NCBI RefSeq assembly: GCF_022682495.2
Contig: NC_071399.1
Span: 6,305,342 to 6,369,341 of the forward strand
Direction of reading: 5' to 3'
Source: Desmodus rotundus
Lineage: Eukaryota; Chordata; Mammalia; Chiroptera; Phyllostomidae
Length of the DNA stretch: 64,000 nucleotides
The notes under the pieces are model-generated. The model saw only the letters and a list, made by a program, of their open reading frames with translations. It ran no database searches and was not told where the DNA came from. The translations under genes were made by a program, and so were the position numbers. Below, piece by piece: positions 22,586-33,419 of the stretch; the first letter of the stretch is position 1; every line of letters starts with the position of its first letter.

Positions 22586-24690
22586 CTGCGGTCTGAGTTT
22601 AAGTCAGGGTTCGGCTGAGTATAACCCACCCCACCTCTTGCACTTCATTTGAGCGAAAGGCCAGTAAAAGACTCCAGGCAAAGTGGATGCGTCATTAAGA
22701 TCTCCCTTCAGATGCTCAGAGGCACAGTCTGCAGGTGGTATTATAAGACCAATCAGGAGGGTAGCTCAAGGTACAGTAATTTCGCATTAAATGTACTCAC
22801 GAAGGAGAGCAAGGGGTCAGGCCCTCAGGGAGGGAGGAGGAGCATTCCAACCAGCTGCAAGCCATTGAAGAAGTTTACCTTAGGAGACAATGCACATGCT
22901 ACAGAGATCTAGATACACGTTTTTAAAGGCAGATTTTCTGAAAACACCATTTCTTGGGGACTTAGAAGATGATATAAATTTTTTCACTTACGCATCGTGA
23001 CTTTGAATAAATATCTGAAGCCTACCTAAATAACTGTGGCACTGGTGGAATCAGATTACCGTCCTGTAACAAGATAACGAAAATGCAATAATAACTCTAA
23101 TTGAATGGCTGACTTTCAAATGTTAGCATTTTTCCTTAAGTGAAATTGACCTTGTCACAAAGCCTGTCACAAGTATTCTCTTTTGGCTATGATGAAATAT
23201 TGCTGCAAGATTATTAACATTTATGTGGAAAGGTAAATGTTTTAAGGCTGCAGCCTCTCTATGATGCATGCATGAAAGTGGTCTTTGATGTATACTATGG
23301 AGATTCAATAATTATTACTGGGTTAGGTCAATAAATCCGGAAAGATGGAAAAGGATTCCAGGCTGAGAGCACTTTATGTTTGAAAAAAGTTGATCTAAGG
23401 CCCTCTTTGGCTGACTCATCCATGACCACCAAATCTGGGCCATGGTTACACATGCTCAGCTTCCATTGACATCCATAGAATTTGTACATGAGTTACTGAG
23501 CTCGGAATTAAGCCCTAAGGAAATAACTAAAGATTTTTGGTGAGATATACTTGTGTGATTAAATAAAATCATTTTTATGGGCTTTGTTTTCTTGTTTTCA
23601 GACTGTTTCTTATGAAGACAAATAGCCTAAGCACATCGAGGTTAATATTGCTTTTAAGCTATTTGTCTCCATTTGGGAACTAAATGCAAAGAAAAATGAA
23701 TGTTTTACCTCTTAGAAGCTTTCTTCGGTTAAATGTTTTCACTAAATCCAGAGTCCAGCGAACTTGACCAATTTCCCAGGAACAGACATTAATCACCTCC
23801 AAATATTTTTGGAAAATAGTGGAAAACCCTGTCTACCTGGAAGAGTATTAATTATGCAGCTACTTGCCCCCCACCCTTGTATTGCTTATGACCATAGTAA
23901 AGCCTGCTTCCCTCTGGGGGAAAAAACCCGTATCATTTGATTTGAAAAAATACATAGATTGATATACGCACCTCTAAAAAAGTACAAATTAAAGATGCAA
24001 GTCTGGAAACATTTTAGAAGCAATTAATTTTTAAAATACCTACCTTAAACATTGAGCTAATGTAATTGTTTTTCACTTTTTTTTTTTAATGAATTGACTA
24101 CCATGCTTAGTTTGTAAAAGAAAAGAGGGGGGAGCTATTCTAGAACTAAATGCTATGGGCTAGGAACTATGCAACCACTTTTTATCCCTATTCCCAGTTT
24201 CTCCTAAATTTTTTCTCCATTTTGCAGATAAAGACATTTAAGCATGATAAGGTGAATAAATGTATATCAGTTGAAGAAAGGGTTCAATTTCTGGTGTTTT
24301 GCTATATTTAACAAAAAAGGACCCTTTAAAATTAAATGTAAAAAATCAATTAAGGGAAACATTTTTCAAAATCCAGTTTCAGGTAGATTTGGATTTCAGA
24401 GTGAATCTTAGGGAAATAAGCATAAATAAATGTAAATACTTGTCAGTTTTCTGTAGAGACAGTGAATTTATCTTCTCTGAAGAGTTACATAGAAAAATTA
24501 GAAATGCAGACTAATATAAAAGTTATAAAAATAAATAGCTCCAATACAGATCAAGAGAAATGAGAAAAAAGTAGATTTGGTGTCGGGGTTTCATTTTTAT
24601 TGTATTCCATATACTACATGAAGAGTTCACAGAAACTGGTGACAAGCTTCTTCTAAGATTCAAATAACTATGTGGCCAAGAGATAGTCAA
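22586..24690. other. Unique noncoding sequence, no gene seen
   Basis: AT-rich single-copy-looking DNA. The region at 23390-23700 is less repetitive and could hold conserved noncoding sequence, which cannot be judged from one genome. No gene was found. Confidence 0.45.
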
Positions 24691-24699
24691 TTTACAAAA

Positions 24700-24862
24700 T
24701 AAAATAATAAAATAAATAATAAATATACCTAATATTAGGTATATTAGGTATATTTACCTAATAATTATACCTAAGTAAATATACCTAAGTATATTAGGTA
24801 AGTATATTAGGTAAATATACCTAATATATCTACAGTTAATACAATAAATATACCTAATAACA
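24700..24862. repeat. Cluster of AT-rich palindromes built from TACCTAA / TTAGGTA
   Basis: TACCTAA (or TACCTAATA) and its reverse complement alternate about ten times. A perfect 24-bp palindrome lies at 24722-24745 (half-site AATATACCTAAT). A second stem pairs TATATTAGGTA at 24803-24813 with TACCTAATATA at 24818-24828 around AATA. An AAATAAATAATAAA tract precedes it and a further TATACCTAATA follows at about 24848-24859. Confidence 0.9.
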
Positions 24863-25554
24863 AAATAAATGTATGTTTTAAATTCTGAGTTGACATTTCT
24901 AATTTGTAAAATGAATAAATTCTAAAGCTAAAAAAATATATAGTCAGGATTGAGGTCAAATGATACACTTATTTTTATGACATTTTTTTTCAGTTATTTA
25001 GTTTATACAACATTATGTCATTATTAGCTTTTAAGTTCACTGGTTGTGAAATCAATTCCAGAAATAAATGGGCTTCAGAAAGAAACATGTTTACTCCTCT
25101 CATATAAAATATGTCCTGAGACAGACAGTCATAGGAAGGGATAGCAACTCCATGGTCACTAGAGATACAGGCTATTTCTTTTTTTTTTTTCGTTTCATTA
25201 TACTAGTACTTGGATTCTATCCTCAAAGTGAACTCATTGTATAAAATGGCTGCTGGAGCTCTAGCTATCACCTCTACATTCCAGGCATCAAGAAAAGTCA
25301 TTGTAGAAAGGACACAAGGGCCATCTGCCTGCTACATCATCTTTTAAGCAGCTTCCCTGGAAATCCTGCACACTACTCATGGGCCAGAATTTAACTTCGC
25401 ATGTAACATTAGCTACACATAGATGGCATGGGAGGATAAGAGAAGTTATATTCAAGTGGGCTTCATGAGGTGCCAGCTAATATCCAAATTATGTTTCTTA
25501 AAATGCAGAAAAAGGGATCTTGATGGCAACTGTTCATTGGCCACGATTGTTTAA
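24863..25554. other. Unique noncoding sequence, no gene seen
   Basis: AT-rich sequence, with a T-run at about 25178-25190. No gene or clear repeat. Confidence 0.45.
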
Positions 25555-25660
25555 CAAATAGTATCGAGCATCTTTTAGTGGCCAAGCAATGTGCTAGGCC
25601 CTGAAGTCCATGAATTAAAAACCATGGTCCCTAACCACAAATAATATGGAAACTGTTTAG
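25555..25660. mobile_element. Possible ancient interspersed repeat (accumulates 'gtgctaggcc' motif)
   Basis: AGTGGCCAAGCAATGTGCTA, GGCCCTGAAGTCCATGAATT and CATGGTCCCTAACCACAAAT resemble the common mammalian text 'gtgccaggcactgtgctaggc…gtccctgccctcaaggagc'. I cannot assign the family from memory with confidence. Related text occurs at 51440-51545 and 63150-63265. Confidence 0.4.
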
Positions 25661-25734
25661 AAGAAAGATACTTACACATGCGTAGTTTATAGAGACAATA
25701 CAAACATATTTATCAAAGGCTATTAAATATTTAC

Positions 25735-26040
25735 ATATTTTGACCTATAATTTTCTTCTAGGAATGAATCATAAGAAACTAATTCAAAATAAAAAGAAAC
25801 TAATTCAAAAGATAAAATGCGTAAGCAGGTTTATTTCCACGTTGCTTCTGGTAACAAAATATTGCCTGTAGCATAAACAGGAAAACTGCAAGTAAATTTT
25901 GGCAAATGTACTTGAACATGATATAACCTCTGAACATATTTAAAACCTTCATGGCATATCCACAGATTAGAAAAATAGTTTCAGGAATATATGGCAGACA
26001 CAAGGCTAATATATGATGATTAGAGTGTTAACTGAAAAAT
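25735..26040. mobile_element. Possible old L1 3' fragment with an internal 17-bp duplication
   Basis: TTCTTCTAGGAATGAATCAT, AAGAAACTAATTCAAAA and GGTTTATTTCCACGTTGCTT followed by a tract of unstructured AT text look like the L1M 3' UTR ('cttctaggaatttatcctaaggaaataa…ttcattgcagcattgtttataata'). AAGAAACTAATTCAAAA occurs at 25773-25789 and again at 25794-25810. Confidence 0.35.
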
Positions 26041-26471
26041 CAAAATATTAATTGCTTACCTATTTTTATGTATCCATAAAAACTGTGTAAATATGGTTAA
26101 GAACTGGACAGCATGAAAAGGGAAAACAGTTTTGTTTGTTGTGGCAGAAGTGCTTTGAGTGATTTCTTATTTTATTTAGACTTCAGTTACTCTTTGTCTA
26201 AGATGGATTTGTATTTTGTTACTGAACACAAAACTTTTTAAAGGTGGAAGTTGAATGCAAAAAAATGGGAATGTCATATTCTAGACTTTCTTTCAGTTTT
26301 CTGTCTCCACCCTTTTTCCTTCTTAATTTCTGTACTTTGTTATTCATGGGATGTTCATTATTTGGTGTCCTCATTGCTAGAGAGTTCTCTTGTTTGAGAT
26401 ACCTATTTTTCCTTCTACATCCAGGAATCTTACTAATAATCTTAGATATATTACCCAATTCTATATATCTA

Positions 26472-27035
26472 TGGGATTGGCCAAAAGGTCCATTTAGTTT
26501 TCTCATAAAATAAAAGACATTTTTCATTTTCACCAATAACTTTATTGATTTGGATATTTTGAGTTTGTTGGCTATCTCCTGGATGGTGTAATGTTCATTG
26601 TTTCCAATTAATGTCTCGATTCGATCTCTATCAACTTCAACTCTTCTAGCTGACTGTGTAGCATCATCCAGTGAGAAATATCCAGCAGGAACTTTGCAAA
26701 CCACTTTTGACATGTTCGAACAGTCACAGCACCTTCTCCGTACACTGTACAAATCTTTTTTGCATTTCAGGTGCATTTTTACCTTTCTTAAAATAATAAA
26801 ACACAACATGCCAAAAATGTTGTGTATCTTCTTCCATCTTCAATATAAAAATGGCTTCAATATAACAATACAAAAATTCACCAATTTTGATAAGTACTTT
26901 TTTTAAAGCACGCCAATAGGACAGCTGTCACATTACAGTCTAACAAAATTGTTTCAAATGGAGTTAAAGACAACTAAGCACTACAAGTAGAGCCATCTTA
27001 CGCAAAAAACTAAACAAACTTTTTGGCCAACCCAC
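26472..27035 (-). mobile_element. Mariner-type transposon, catalytic core deleted
   Basis: Terminal inverted repeats are clear: TGGGATTGGCCAAAAGGTCC at the left against …AAACTTTTTGGCCAACCCAC at the right, with TA at both junctions (26470-26471, 27036-27037). On the minus strand the N-terminal mariner DNA-binding region is readable from about 26700 to 26530 (SLDD…VEVDRDRIETLIGNN, then YTIQEIANKLKISKSI). It is followed at once by the 3' terminal sequence, so the DDE catalytic domain is missing and the element is about 564 bp. The TIR type resembles the mariners known from ruminants and other mammals with GGTTGGCCAAAAAGTT ends. The 196-codon open frame at 26219-26809 begins upstream of this block, passes through it and runs on into flanking DNA, so it is not a gene. 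Confidence 0.9.
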
Positions 27036-27039
27036 TAGG

Positions 27040-27330
27040 CCCTACTTTCTGGCTGAGCCCCAACTACTCTGTATGGTTGGCAAAGCCCTTTTTGTCCGTC
27101 AGGGCCTACAAGACTTTGGCTATTACCTGTCTACCCCTCCCTTCATCTCCAAGTAGAGGCCTTCCTCCTGCTTGGTCATAGTTCTGTACTTCCCTCTCTT
27201 ACAGCTCTTACCTCAACATGTTTCAATTGTTTATTATCCTATGGCACCCATACAGGAGCTCACTGATAGCCAGAAACATGTATTCTTCCTTCTGGTCCAC
27301 AGCACCTAGTCTGAGACTGGCATTGGGAAC
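27040..27330 (+). mobile_element. L2 LINE fragment, sense
   Basis: GTTGGCAAAGCCCTTTTTGT, CAGGGCCTACAAGACTTTGG, CTATTACCTGTCTACCCCTC and CCTTCATCTCCAAGTAGAGG resemble the L2 block 'tggcctacaaggccctacatgatctggcccctgcctacctctctgacctcatctcc'. AGCACCTAGTCTGAGACTGG near 27301 fits the L2 'agcgcctagcacagtgcctgg' end. The mariner lies immediately upstream and may have inserted beside or into it. Confidence 0.5.
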
Positions 27331-27341
27331 CCCATAAAGTT

Positions 27342-27386
27342 GATCACATTAGATCAAATGTAATTCACATTTGATCTAATGTGATC
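27342..27386. repeat. Perfect 20-bp inverted repeat, 5-nt spacer
   Basis: GATCACATTAGATCAAATGT (27342-27361) and its exact reverse complement (27367-27386) flank AATTC. The arms have no mismatch. I recognise no transposon family or known RNA stem at this place. Confidence 0.95.
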
Positions 27387-28124
27387 CAAATTTTCCAGTC
27401 CATGCAGACACGAAAGAAAATTGGTTATGATTTGGGATATTGTGAAAAAAGACAAGTACTTAGAGGGGAAAAAAGAGAATGATGCCTTTCCCTTGTATTT
27501 TTCCTAAAAAAAAAGTTATCTCTCTTTTTCCGTATTAGTAACAAATTTGTAGTCAACACTAGCTAAAGATGTGATTATTTTTAAAGGAGTTTATTTAGTT
27601 AAAATTAGTAGTACCTAAAATACTTATTAGCTATAACATTACTGGATATAATTAGACCTTCATGTGTATAAATTAGGAGTTTGAGTGAGAGATCCAGAAG
27701 AATCTTATGACAGTTTTTAGGTAATCAGTTGTACATGTATTACTTTTTAAAGTAACATATTGAACATATTTTGTTTTAATTTAAAATATATTTCCATTGA
27801 CAACATAGTTAATAGATCACAGAGCATAGGTTGTGTATTAACAATGTAGACACCATAACCATCGAGTCACATATTCTGAATCTGGTAAGCCTGTTTCCAA
27901 GGAAAGTTTGGTAAAAAAGGTGAAAAATAAAAGCTTTAAGATATTAGTCAGTTCCTATTTTCTGTCCATGCACTTATGTCCCTGTTTCTTAATCTAATTT
28001 ATTAATTTTTTTCAGAGAATAAAACACAAAACATTCTGCTTTGGAGAATAAACATAAGGTTATTGGTCACTGTACAAACTGGTCCTTAAATAACATTTGC
28101 TATTTATATCACTTTAAAAGACCA
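27387..28124. other. AT-rich noncoding sequence, no gene seen
   Basis: No repeat or gene recognised before the Ves SINE. Confidence 0.45.
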
Positions 28125-28336
28125 GCCCTGGCTGCTGTGGCTCAGTGGGCTGAGTGCTGGCCTGTGAACCAAAGGGTCGCTGGTTCGATTCCCAGTCAGG
28201 GCACATGCCTGGTTTGCAGGCCAGGTCCCCAGTAGGGGGTGCAGGAGAGGCAATCACACATCGATGTTTCTCTCCCTTTCTTTCTCCCTCCTTTCCTCTC
28301 TCTCTAGAAATAAATAAATAAAATGTTAGAAAAGAT
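28125..28336 (+). mobile_element. Ves-type tRNA-derived SINE, well preserved
   Basis: The element begins GCCCTGGCTGCTGTGGCTCA. The A-box region is at about 28136-28152 and a canonical B box, GGTTCGATTCC, lies at 28182-28192. The core GCACATGCCTGGTTTGCAGG then CCAGGTCCCCAGTAGGGGGT follows, then the TGATGTTTCTCTCCC pyrimidine block and an AATAAATAAATAAAAT tail. It is one of the closest copies here to the family consensus, hence probably young. Confidence 0.92.
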
Positions 28337-29436
28337 TAAAGAGGTAATGGATTGGCAGCTAATTCTCCTTTAAGTTGATCGGTGCTTCCTTATTGATTGG
28401 CCCTCGCACATCCTCAGTGTCGATAGCAGTGAGAGCTAAGAGCACAGCAGAAAAACAGTGAGTCTGTTCCTCCCAGATAAATTAGCCACTGACCTCAGCA
28501 ACCGAAAGTCATAGCAAGTGAGCCTGATTCTTGTCATCACTGTTATCCCATGTTTTCAGATAAGACATCGCCTTTTCAGAAAAGTTTTCTCTCCATGCTT
28601 AAACACAATGAAGAATTATCATAAATTTCCCAAGATGCCTCTGAAGTGTTAGAGAGCTGGCCGAGCCTCTTTAACTGAGGCAGGAAGCTGTTTTTGAAGA
28701 TGATTTAATTCACTATTTACATCCACCTGGACCATTGGCATTAATTTGCATTGTCAAATTTGAATCATGTTGAATATTCATGTCTTCAGAATTTGGGAGA
28801 AAATATTCATAGAAAAGTTAGCTCTCATATTGACTAGTGTATTCTCTTCTTAATAGGTTAATACAGCCCAGTCTGAGTGTTAGGAAAATAGTTTGGAGTT
28901 TATATTTTGTTTTGAACATGGAAACATTTTAAAGGTAGGCACCATTCAGAATTTCTACGGTAAGAAAGTATTAGTGCCACAGCAGAAGGAGCTTTGTTTT
29001 ACCTTTAGAGGCTGGTTCAAAATCACATCCAAGGGACTGCAAGGTTTAGTTCTGCCTTCAGAGATTTTTTTTTTTATTTGCAGTAGGCATGTTTATGACT
29101 TTTTTAACTGTCACTATTCAGGAACATTTTTCTATGAATTATGCAATATGACTTCACAATAAATTGTACTAATGGGCTGTGAGAAGCTGCAAACACTGTT
29201 TCTCCCAAGTTCGGGGCACGTCCTTGCTAGAACTCCGTCAGCCACCGTTCCTCCTGTTTGCTCAGTGAGACCGTAGGTCTGGGCAAGTCAACATTATGCC
29301 ATCACTTCGGTTGAGCTAGACGATAAGCACACACAGCAGCTGTTCCTCAGTTTTCCCGAAGAACAGAGAGGTAGACGTGAATATAAACAAGGAAGATGTC
29401 CCTCAGTTGTGCGTGTTCTTTAGAAGGAATGCATTA
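28337..29436. other. Unique noncoding sequence, no gene seen
   Basis: The stretch at 28600-28800 holds several homeodomain-like words (TTTAATTCA, TTAATTTGCATTG, ATATTCATG), so it might be conserved regulatory DNA. That is a guess from word content only. Confidence 0.4.
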
Positions 29437-29451
29437 AGAAATCTATTTTCA

Positions 29452-29676
29452 ATATAACCAGAGACAATGAAAGTAAGAACAAACTGACAGTAACTGGAGG
29501 GGAGGAGAGAGGGGATAATGGGGGGAAAATGGGGAGGGTTTTCAGGAACAACTATAAAGGACACATGAATAAAACCAAGTGGGGGCGGGATCCGGGGAGG
29601 GAGGTGGGGATGGCTGGGGTGGTGGGGGGAGTGGTGGGAGGAAAAGGCAGACAACTGTACTTGAACAACAATAAAA
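29452..29676 (+). mobile_element. L1 LINE 3' UTR, 5'-truncated, with target-site duplication
   Basis: The insert starts near ATATAACCAGAGACAATGAA and runs through a G-rich 3' UTR (GGGGAGGAGAGAGGGGATAA, GGGCGGGATCCGGGGAGGG) to GACAACTGTACTTGAACAAC and AATAAAAAA. Direct repeats AAATCTATTTTCA flank it at 29439-29451 and 29677-29689. The G-rich block forms a run of G3+ tracts on the plus strand. The clean duplication and close match to the other 3' ends suggest a fairly recent insertion. Confidence 0.92.
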
Positions 29677-29689
29677 AAATCTATTTTCA

Positions 29690-30680
29690 GGACTATTTAC
29701 TGCCTCTCAGAAAGGAAGAGTTCCAAGGAAACAAACAGGCCTCACAGGGTTCGACTCAGATCTGTTCACATTCTCTGTGTGAAGTAACAGCTCCGGAAGG
29801 TTTTGAAAGGCATCGCTTTCCAGCATTTGTGTGTCCTACCCTCTCGGATTATCTCACAGTGTTCTCTCCTCTGCAGAGTCTCACTCCCTGTCTCACCTTC
29901 GTACCATGCCTTGGCTCGCTGGAAATCCTACCTTAGGAATTCTGTTACTACGCCTGGGTCTCAAATCAGGATCTTCTTGAATCTCCTCTGCAGCTCCTGG
30001 CCTGATACTCAAGCATTTTACAAGATTATTCATATAATCTAAAAAGCTAAATTTCTAGAACTTTCCTATTTTTGCAAGGAAAAAAATGAAGTTATTTTCT
30101 TCAATCATTCTATAACAAACATTCTATAACAAACACAACACAATATTGTTCTCGTTTTAGGGTTGAGAAGAAGTGTGCGTATGTGTGAAATAAATTTTAC
30201 AGCTTCAGGTGACCTATCAGCGACAGGTTCCAGGAGAGAACTGGAAGGTGTCTCCAGGGATATAGTTTAATATGCCTTTAATAATCCTACTAGTGTTTAT
30301 TGAAATTCCATGGGAATTTGGACCCCCTCGTTCAAGTTCCCCTCAGGGTCTCCCCAGCCCCCCACCTCTAACAAATAGCCAATAATTGGGTCGCCTACAA
30401 TCACAGCCATTTTCTGACAGAAACAAAAAACTGCTACCAGATGCACACGCTTCCCTGAACCTACTCAGTTCTGCTTTCGCCAAGCCCTTCTTTCAGGAGA
30501 AAATGAGTCACACCCTCTGCGCTCTGAAGGTCACTCTGGCTTATCTTATCAGGAACCACAGTTTGACTCCCAAACCGTCAAGTCTTTGTGTCTTCCAGTG
30601 ATTTTTGCCCCTTCCCATCAGCCTTCAAACATTCTGCAAATCAATTCTTAACCGCTAGTCGAGAAAAAGCACCTCACTTA
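29690..30680. other. Unique noncoding sequence, no gene seen
   Basis: Short frames in C/T-rich text have no protein-like features. ATTCTATAACAAAC is tandemly doubled at 30107-30134. No repeat family was recognised. Confidence 0.45.
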
Positions 30681-30689
30681 ACTGCCACA

Positions 30690-30805
30690 GCAATACCCTG
30701 ACTTAGGCGATGCAGATTTTATGTAGAATGAAAGTAAGATTCACAAGGATTTGCCAGACACCACAGTTACTGAACCCAGAGCTCGTGACCCCTTCTCTAA
30801 TATTA
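30690..30805 (-). mobile_element. Possible MIR SINE fragment, antisense
   Basis: AAAGTAAGATTCACAAGGAT, TTGCCAGACACCACAGTTAC and TGAACCCAGAGCTCGTGACC recall the antisense MIR block 'aggtcacacagctagtaagtggcagagccgggattcgaaccc'. It is weak and short. Confidence 0.35.
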
Positions 30806-31899
30806 CTTACGAATTACTCTCTAGTGGCTGGACTATTGTTCCTCCACTTCTATAATAAACTGTACGGAGAAGCAGAAATCTAAAATGACTCTGTGAGGCC
30901 GAATTCCCTGTGGGGGCCAGTGTGCTGTGACCGATGTCCGGAGTTGCCTGGACTCCCTACTGAGGACGCTGCCAAACAAAAAGTTAACAAAAGGAAAGAT
31001 CTCATTTAACTTATATTAAAAATGAGAACCTTCTCAGGAACACTTAAGGAATGGCAATATTGTACAATAGTCTCACTTCTTATGCTGCCTTTTATTGTTG
31101 ACTTATTTTCGGGATCAGATCAACTTTGAACAGGCCTTACTTAGCCCTGGTGCTGAGCACTACATTGCGTTTGATTTTCCCCAAATGTGGGTCTTCTTAT
31201 GCATAATTGAGAAAAGTGCTATTTGGAAGTATAATTTTCATTGTTCATTGGGTTGCCTTTTTTATTTTTCACCTTCTCTATATTTCTCCAGTTTATATTC
31301 TTCTCTAATTCATGAAGTATGTTTTTGGGGGTTTTTTTGTGTGTTTTTTGTTCGTTTGTTTATTTTACCCCTTTTCTATTTTGCAAGCTTGGCCACAATA
31401 TTCTTAATTGGTCTTTTAAGTTTAGCTTGTTTTAAGTGGGCCACAACTTACTTTAAATATAATCTTCAGCTGGTCTCGTTAGAGTCTGTTCTATTAACTC
31501 ATCATTCAATACTATCTTTGACCCCTGGGGCAACGTTATGTGTGAAAATGAAATAAGAAAATAGTGGGAATTTGCAGAATGAAATTGTTAGAGATGTTCT
31601 CTCCCAAATGGAACCACAGATTCAGAAAACATTATACACGGAGACATTTGAAGCCAGGTGCTCTGGGTTTCTCATATTCACATAAACCGAGACCCACGGG
31701 GCCTGAGTGATTTCCCCGTGGCTACCCATGAAGTACTAGCAATAAGTATTCAGAGGTTACAACTCCTGTTTGACATTATTTCCAACATCCCATATACTCC
31801 AAGTATATTATTCACAAAAATAATAACTATAGATTGTGGCATTGATCTAAGGAAAGCTTAGGACTTGTAGCAAGTGTTTATTCACAAAAAAAGCAAGGC
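30806..31899. other. Noncoding sequence, no gene seen
   Basis: A 153-codon frame at 31095-31556 is rich in F, L, S and W codons from T-rich DNA. I see no domain, signal or known family in it and treat it as chance. Confidence 0.45.
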
Positions 31900-32351
31900 A
31901 TGTGGAAAATTGAATTGTGTCTCTTTATTGGAATCGAAGTAGAGTCTCCATAATTTTGAATGATGGAGTTGCAGTGCTTTCAGAACTTGGACCAGTTCAT
32001 TAGGCAAAGCACCAGGTCCAGACGGGAGGCACTTGGCCTCACAGTGCACTTATAGCCTCCATTGCCGCAGAGATCCGGTGTCAGCGGTTTGAGCAAGACT
32101 CTGCCCGGGGCCTCTTGCCTCTCCAGTGGTCCAGGTGCAATGTTAGTGGCAATGAGGACAGGGAAGGTTTTCTAAAGGCTGAGGGGGTGTAACATTGGAC
32201 TCAGCAAGGAAGTCATTTCTCTTTTCAAATATGCTCTTGATCAACTCATCAAAAAATGGGAAAGTTCATGTAGAACACATCTCTGATCTTTGTGAAAACA
32301 CGGTCATTCACCTTCTGGCTGGTAACATTGAACTCTAACCTCAGCAACTAG
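31900..32351 (-). pseudogene. Possible decayed retropseudogene, gene unknown
   Basis: On the minus strand, 32345 down to 32143 gives a protein-like stretch. A segment contains FNVTSQKVNDRVFTKIRD, then after a +1 slip in a run of six T (32251-32256 on plus) a second segment contains DELIKSIFEKRNDFLAESN and ends at a TAA. Downstream on that strand an AATAAA signal lies at about 31924-31929. This looks like the 3' end of a processed copy of some mRNA, but I do not recognise the parent and there is no clear poly(A) tail. Chance cannot be excluded. The acceptor-like CTAG at about 32352 on the minus strand is preceded by a pyrimidine tract, so a dead exon is the alternative. Confidence 0.28.
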
Positions 32352-33080
32352 AGAATGAATGCAGTCAGGGACGAAGTGGAGAGAAAACCTGCCTTTCTGA
32401 GTCATGGAGGACAAAGGGTTCGGGGCAGTTTATTTGGTTCTGTCGAAATGATCACTGAGCAGCTAGCTTGCACAGGCCTTCTGTGGAGACCTGAGGTTTC
32501 GGCCACCCATTCATTCCCACCCTCTCATCTGTGCCTCTGGGAAGCACAGCTCACCAGTTTGGTGGGTTTTTTTTAGTTTAAAATTTCTAAAGGGACAAAG
32601 AACTGTTACTTACTATTTAACTCAAAATAGATATTTTATATAGCTGTTTTGCCAAATAATACTTAAACGTGATTGAGCTGACAATTTTTTTGCAGATAAT
32701 TGCAATTTTCAAGATAACACATTTGATTTCAGCATTTCAAATAATAAAGCAGAGGTTTTTTTATCTTACTTTGGAACGTTTCAAATGTGAACGGAATTGA
32801 TAAAAGGCAGGATGTTCATAAAGTCCTCGTAGCGCGTTAAAATGTAACAGCTTTGAATGAAGACCTGACAGAAGAAAACTCAAAGCAAAACATTGAACCA
32901 TGTTTCATTAGTTTTGATACTGCCATTGATTTTTTATTTTAAAGATAATCTTGCTCAGGGTTTGTCATTTCAGGATGGTATCTTCTTTGGTAAGCATTGT
33001 TGGAGAAATAGGCGAGGATACTTAATTTATTGCTGATTTTGTCATATTGTTACACTATATATAAATCGATTTTAAAACAA
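32352..33080. other. Noncoding sequence, no gene seen
   Basis: AT-rich towards 33060. No repeat family recognised before the SINE pair. Confidence 0.45.
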
Positions 33081-33090
33081 TGCAGATACA

Positions 33091-33265
33091 TCCCTGACAG
33101 GTGGCTCAGTTGGCTGGAGTGTTGTCTCCTACATCAAAAGATTGTGGGTCTGATCCCTGGTCAGGACATGAACCTAATTCCTGGTTGGGTCACGTAAGAG
33201 AGGCAACTGATTGATGCCCCCCCTCAGAAATCAAAAAACATATCCCCAGGTAAGGATTAAAAAAT
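33091..33265 (+). mobile_element. Ves SINE of a different (older-looking) subfamily
   Basis: It begins TCCCTGACAGGTGGCTCAGT, continues TTGGCTGGAGTGTTGTCTCC, then GGGTCTGATCCCTGGTCAGG and AGAGGCAACTGATTGATGCC, and ends AACATATCCCCAGGTAAGGA TTAAAAAA. This ending (…catatcctcgggtgaggattaaaaaa) is the classic Ves tail, distinct from the AATAAATAAA-tailed copies nearby. Direct repeats TGCAGATACA flank it (33081-33090 and 33266-33275). Some of the middle is missing. Confidence 0.82.
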
Positions 33266-33275
33266 TGCAGATACA

Positions 33276-33419
33276 AAATTCAACACTGTGGATGGCAATT
33301 ATACAAAAACACAATTTTAATGACAACAAGCCGTGGCCACCAGTGCTTTACACCTAAACTTCTGGGCATGCCAATCTCAAAAAGGCATTTAAAAATGTGA
33401 ATTAAGAGAGCTGTAAGCT
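33276..33419. other. Short unique spacer between two SINEs
   Basis: Unique-looking AT-rich text separates the two Ves copies. Its right end carries the left target-site duplication of the next SINE. Confidence 0.5.

Noticed and set aside
26219..26809. 196-codon open frame as a gene
   Set aside because: Its readable part is the N-terminal region of a deleted mariner, and the remainder is flanking sequence, so it is a relic frame.
28125..28200. tRNA gene
   Set aside because: The A and B boxes belong to the head of a Ves SINE; no cloverleaf with a proper acceptor stem forms.
31095..31556. 153-codon frame on plus
   Set aside because: Hydrophobic composition stems from T-rich DNA; no family, signal or splice context was recognised.
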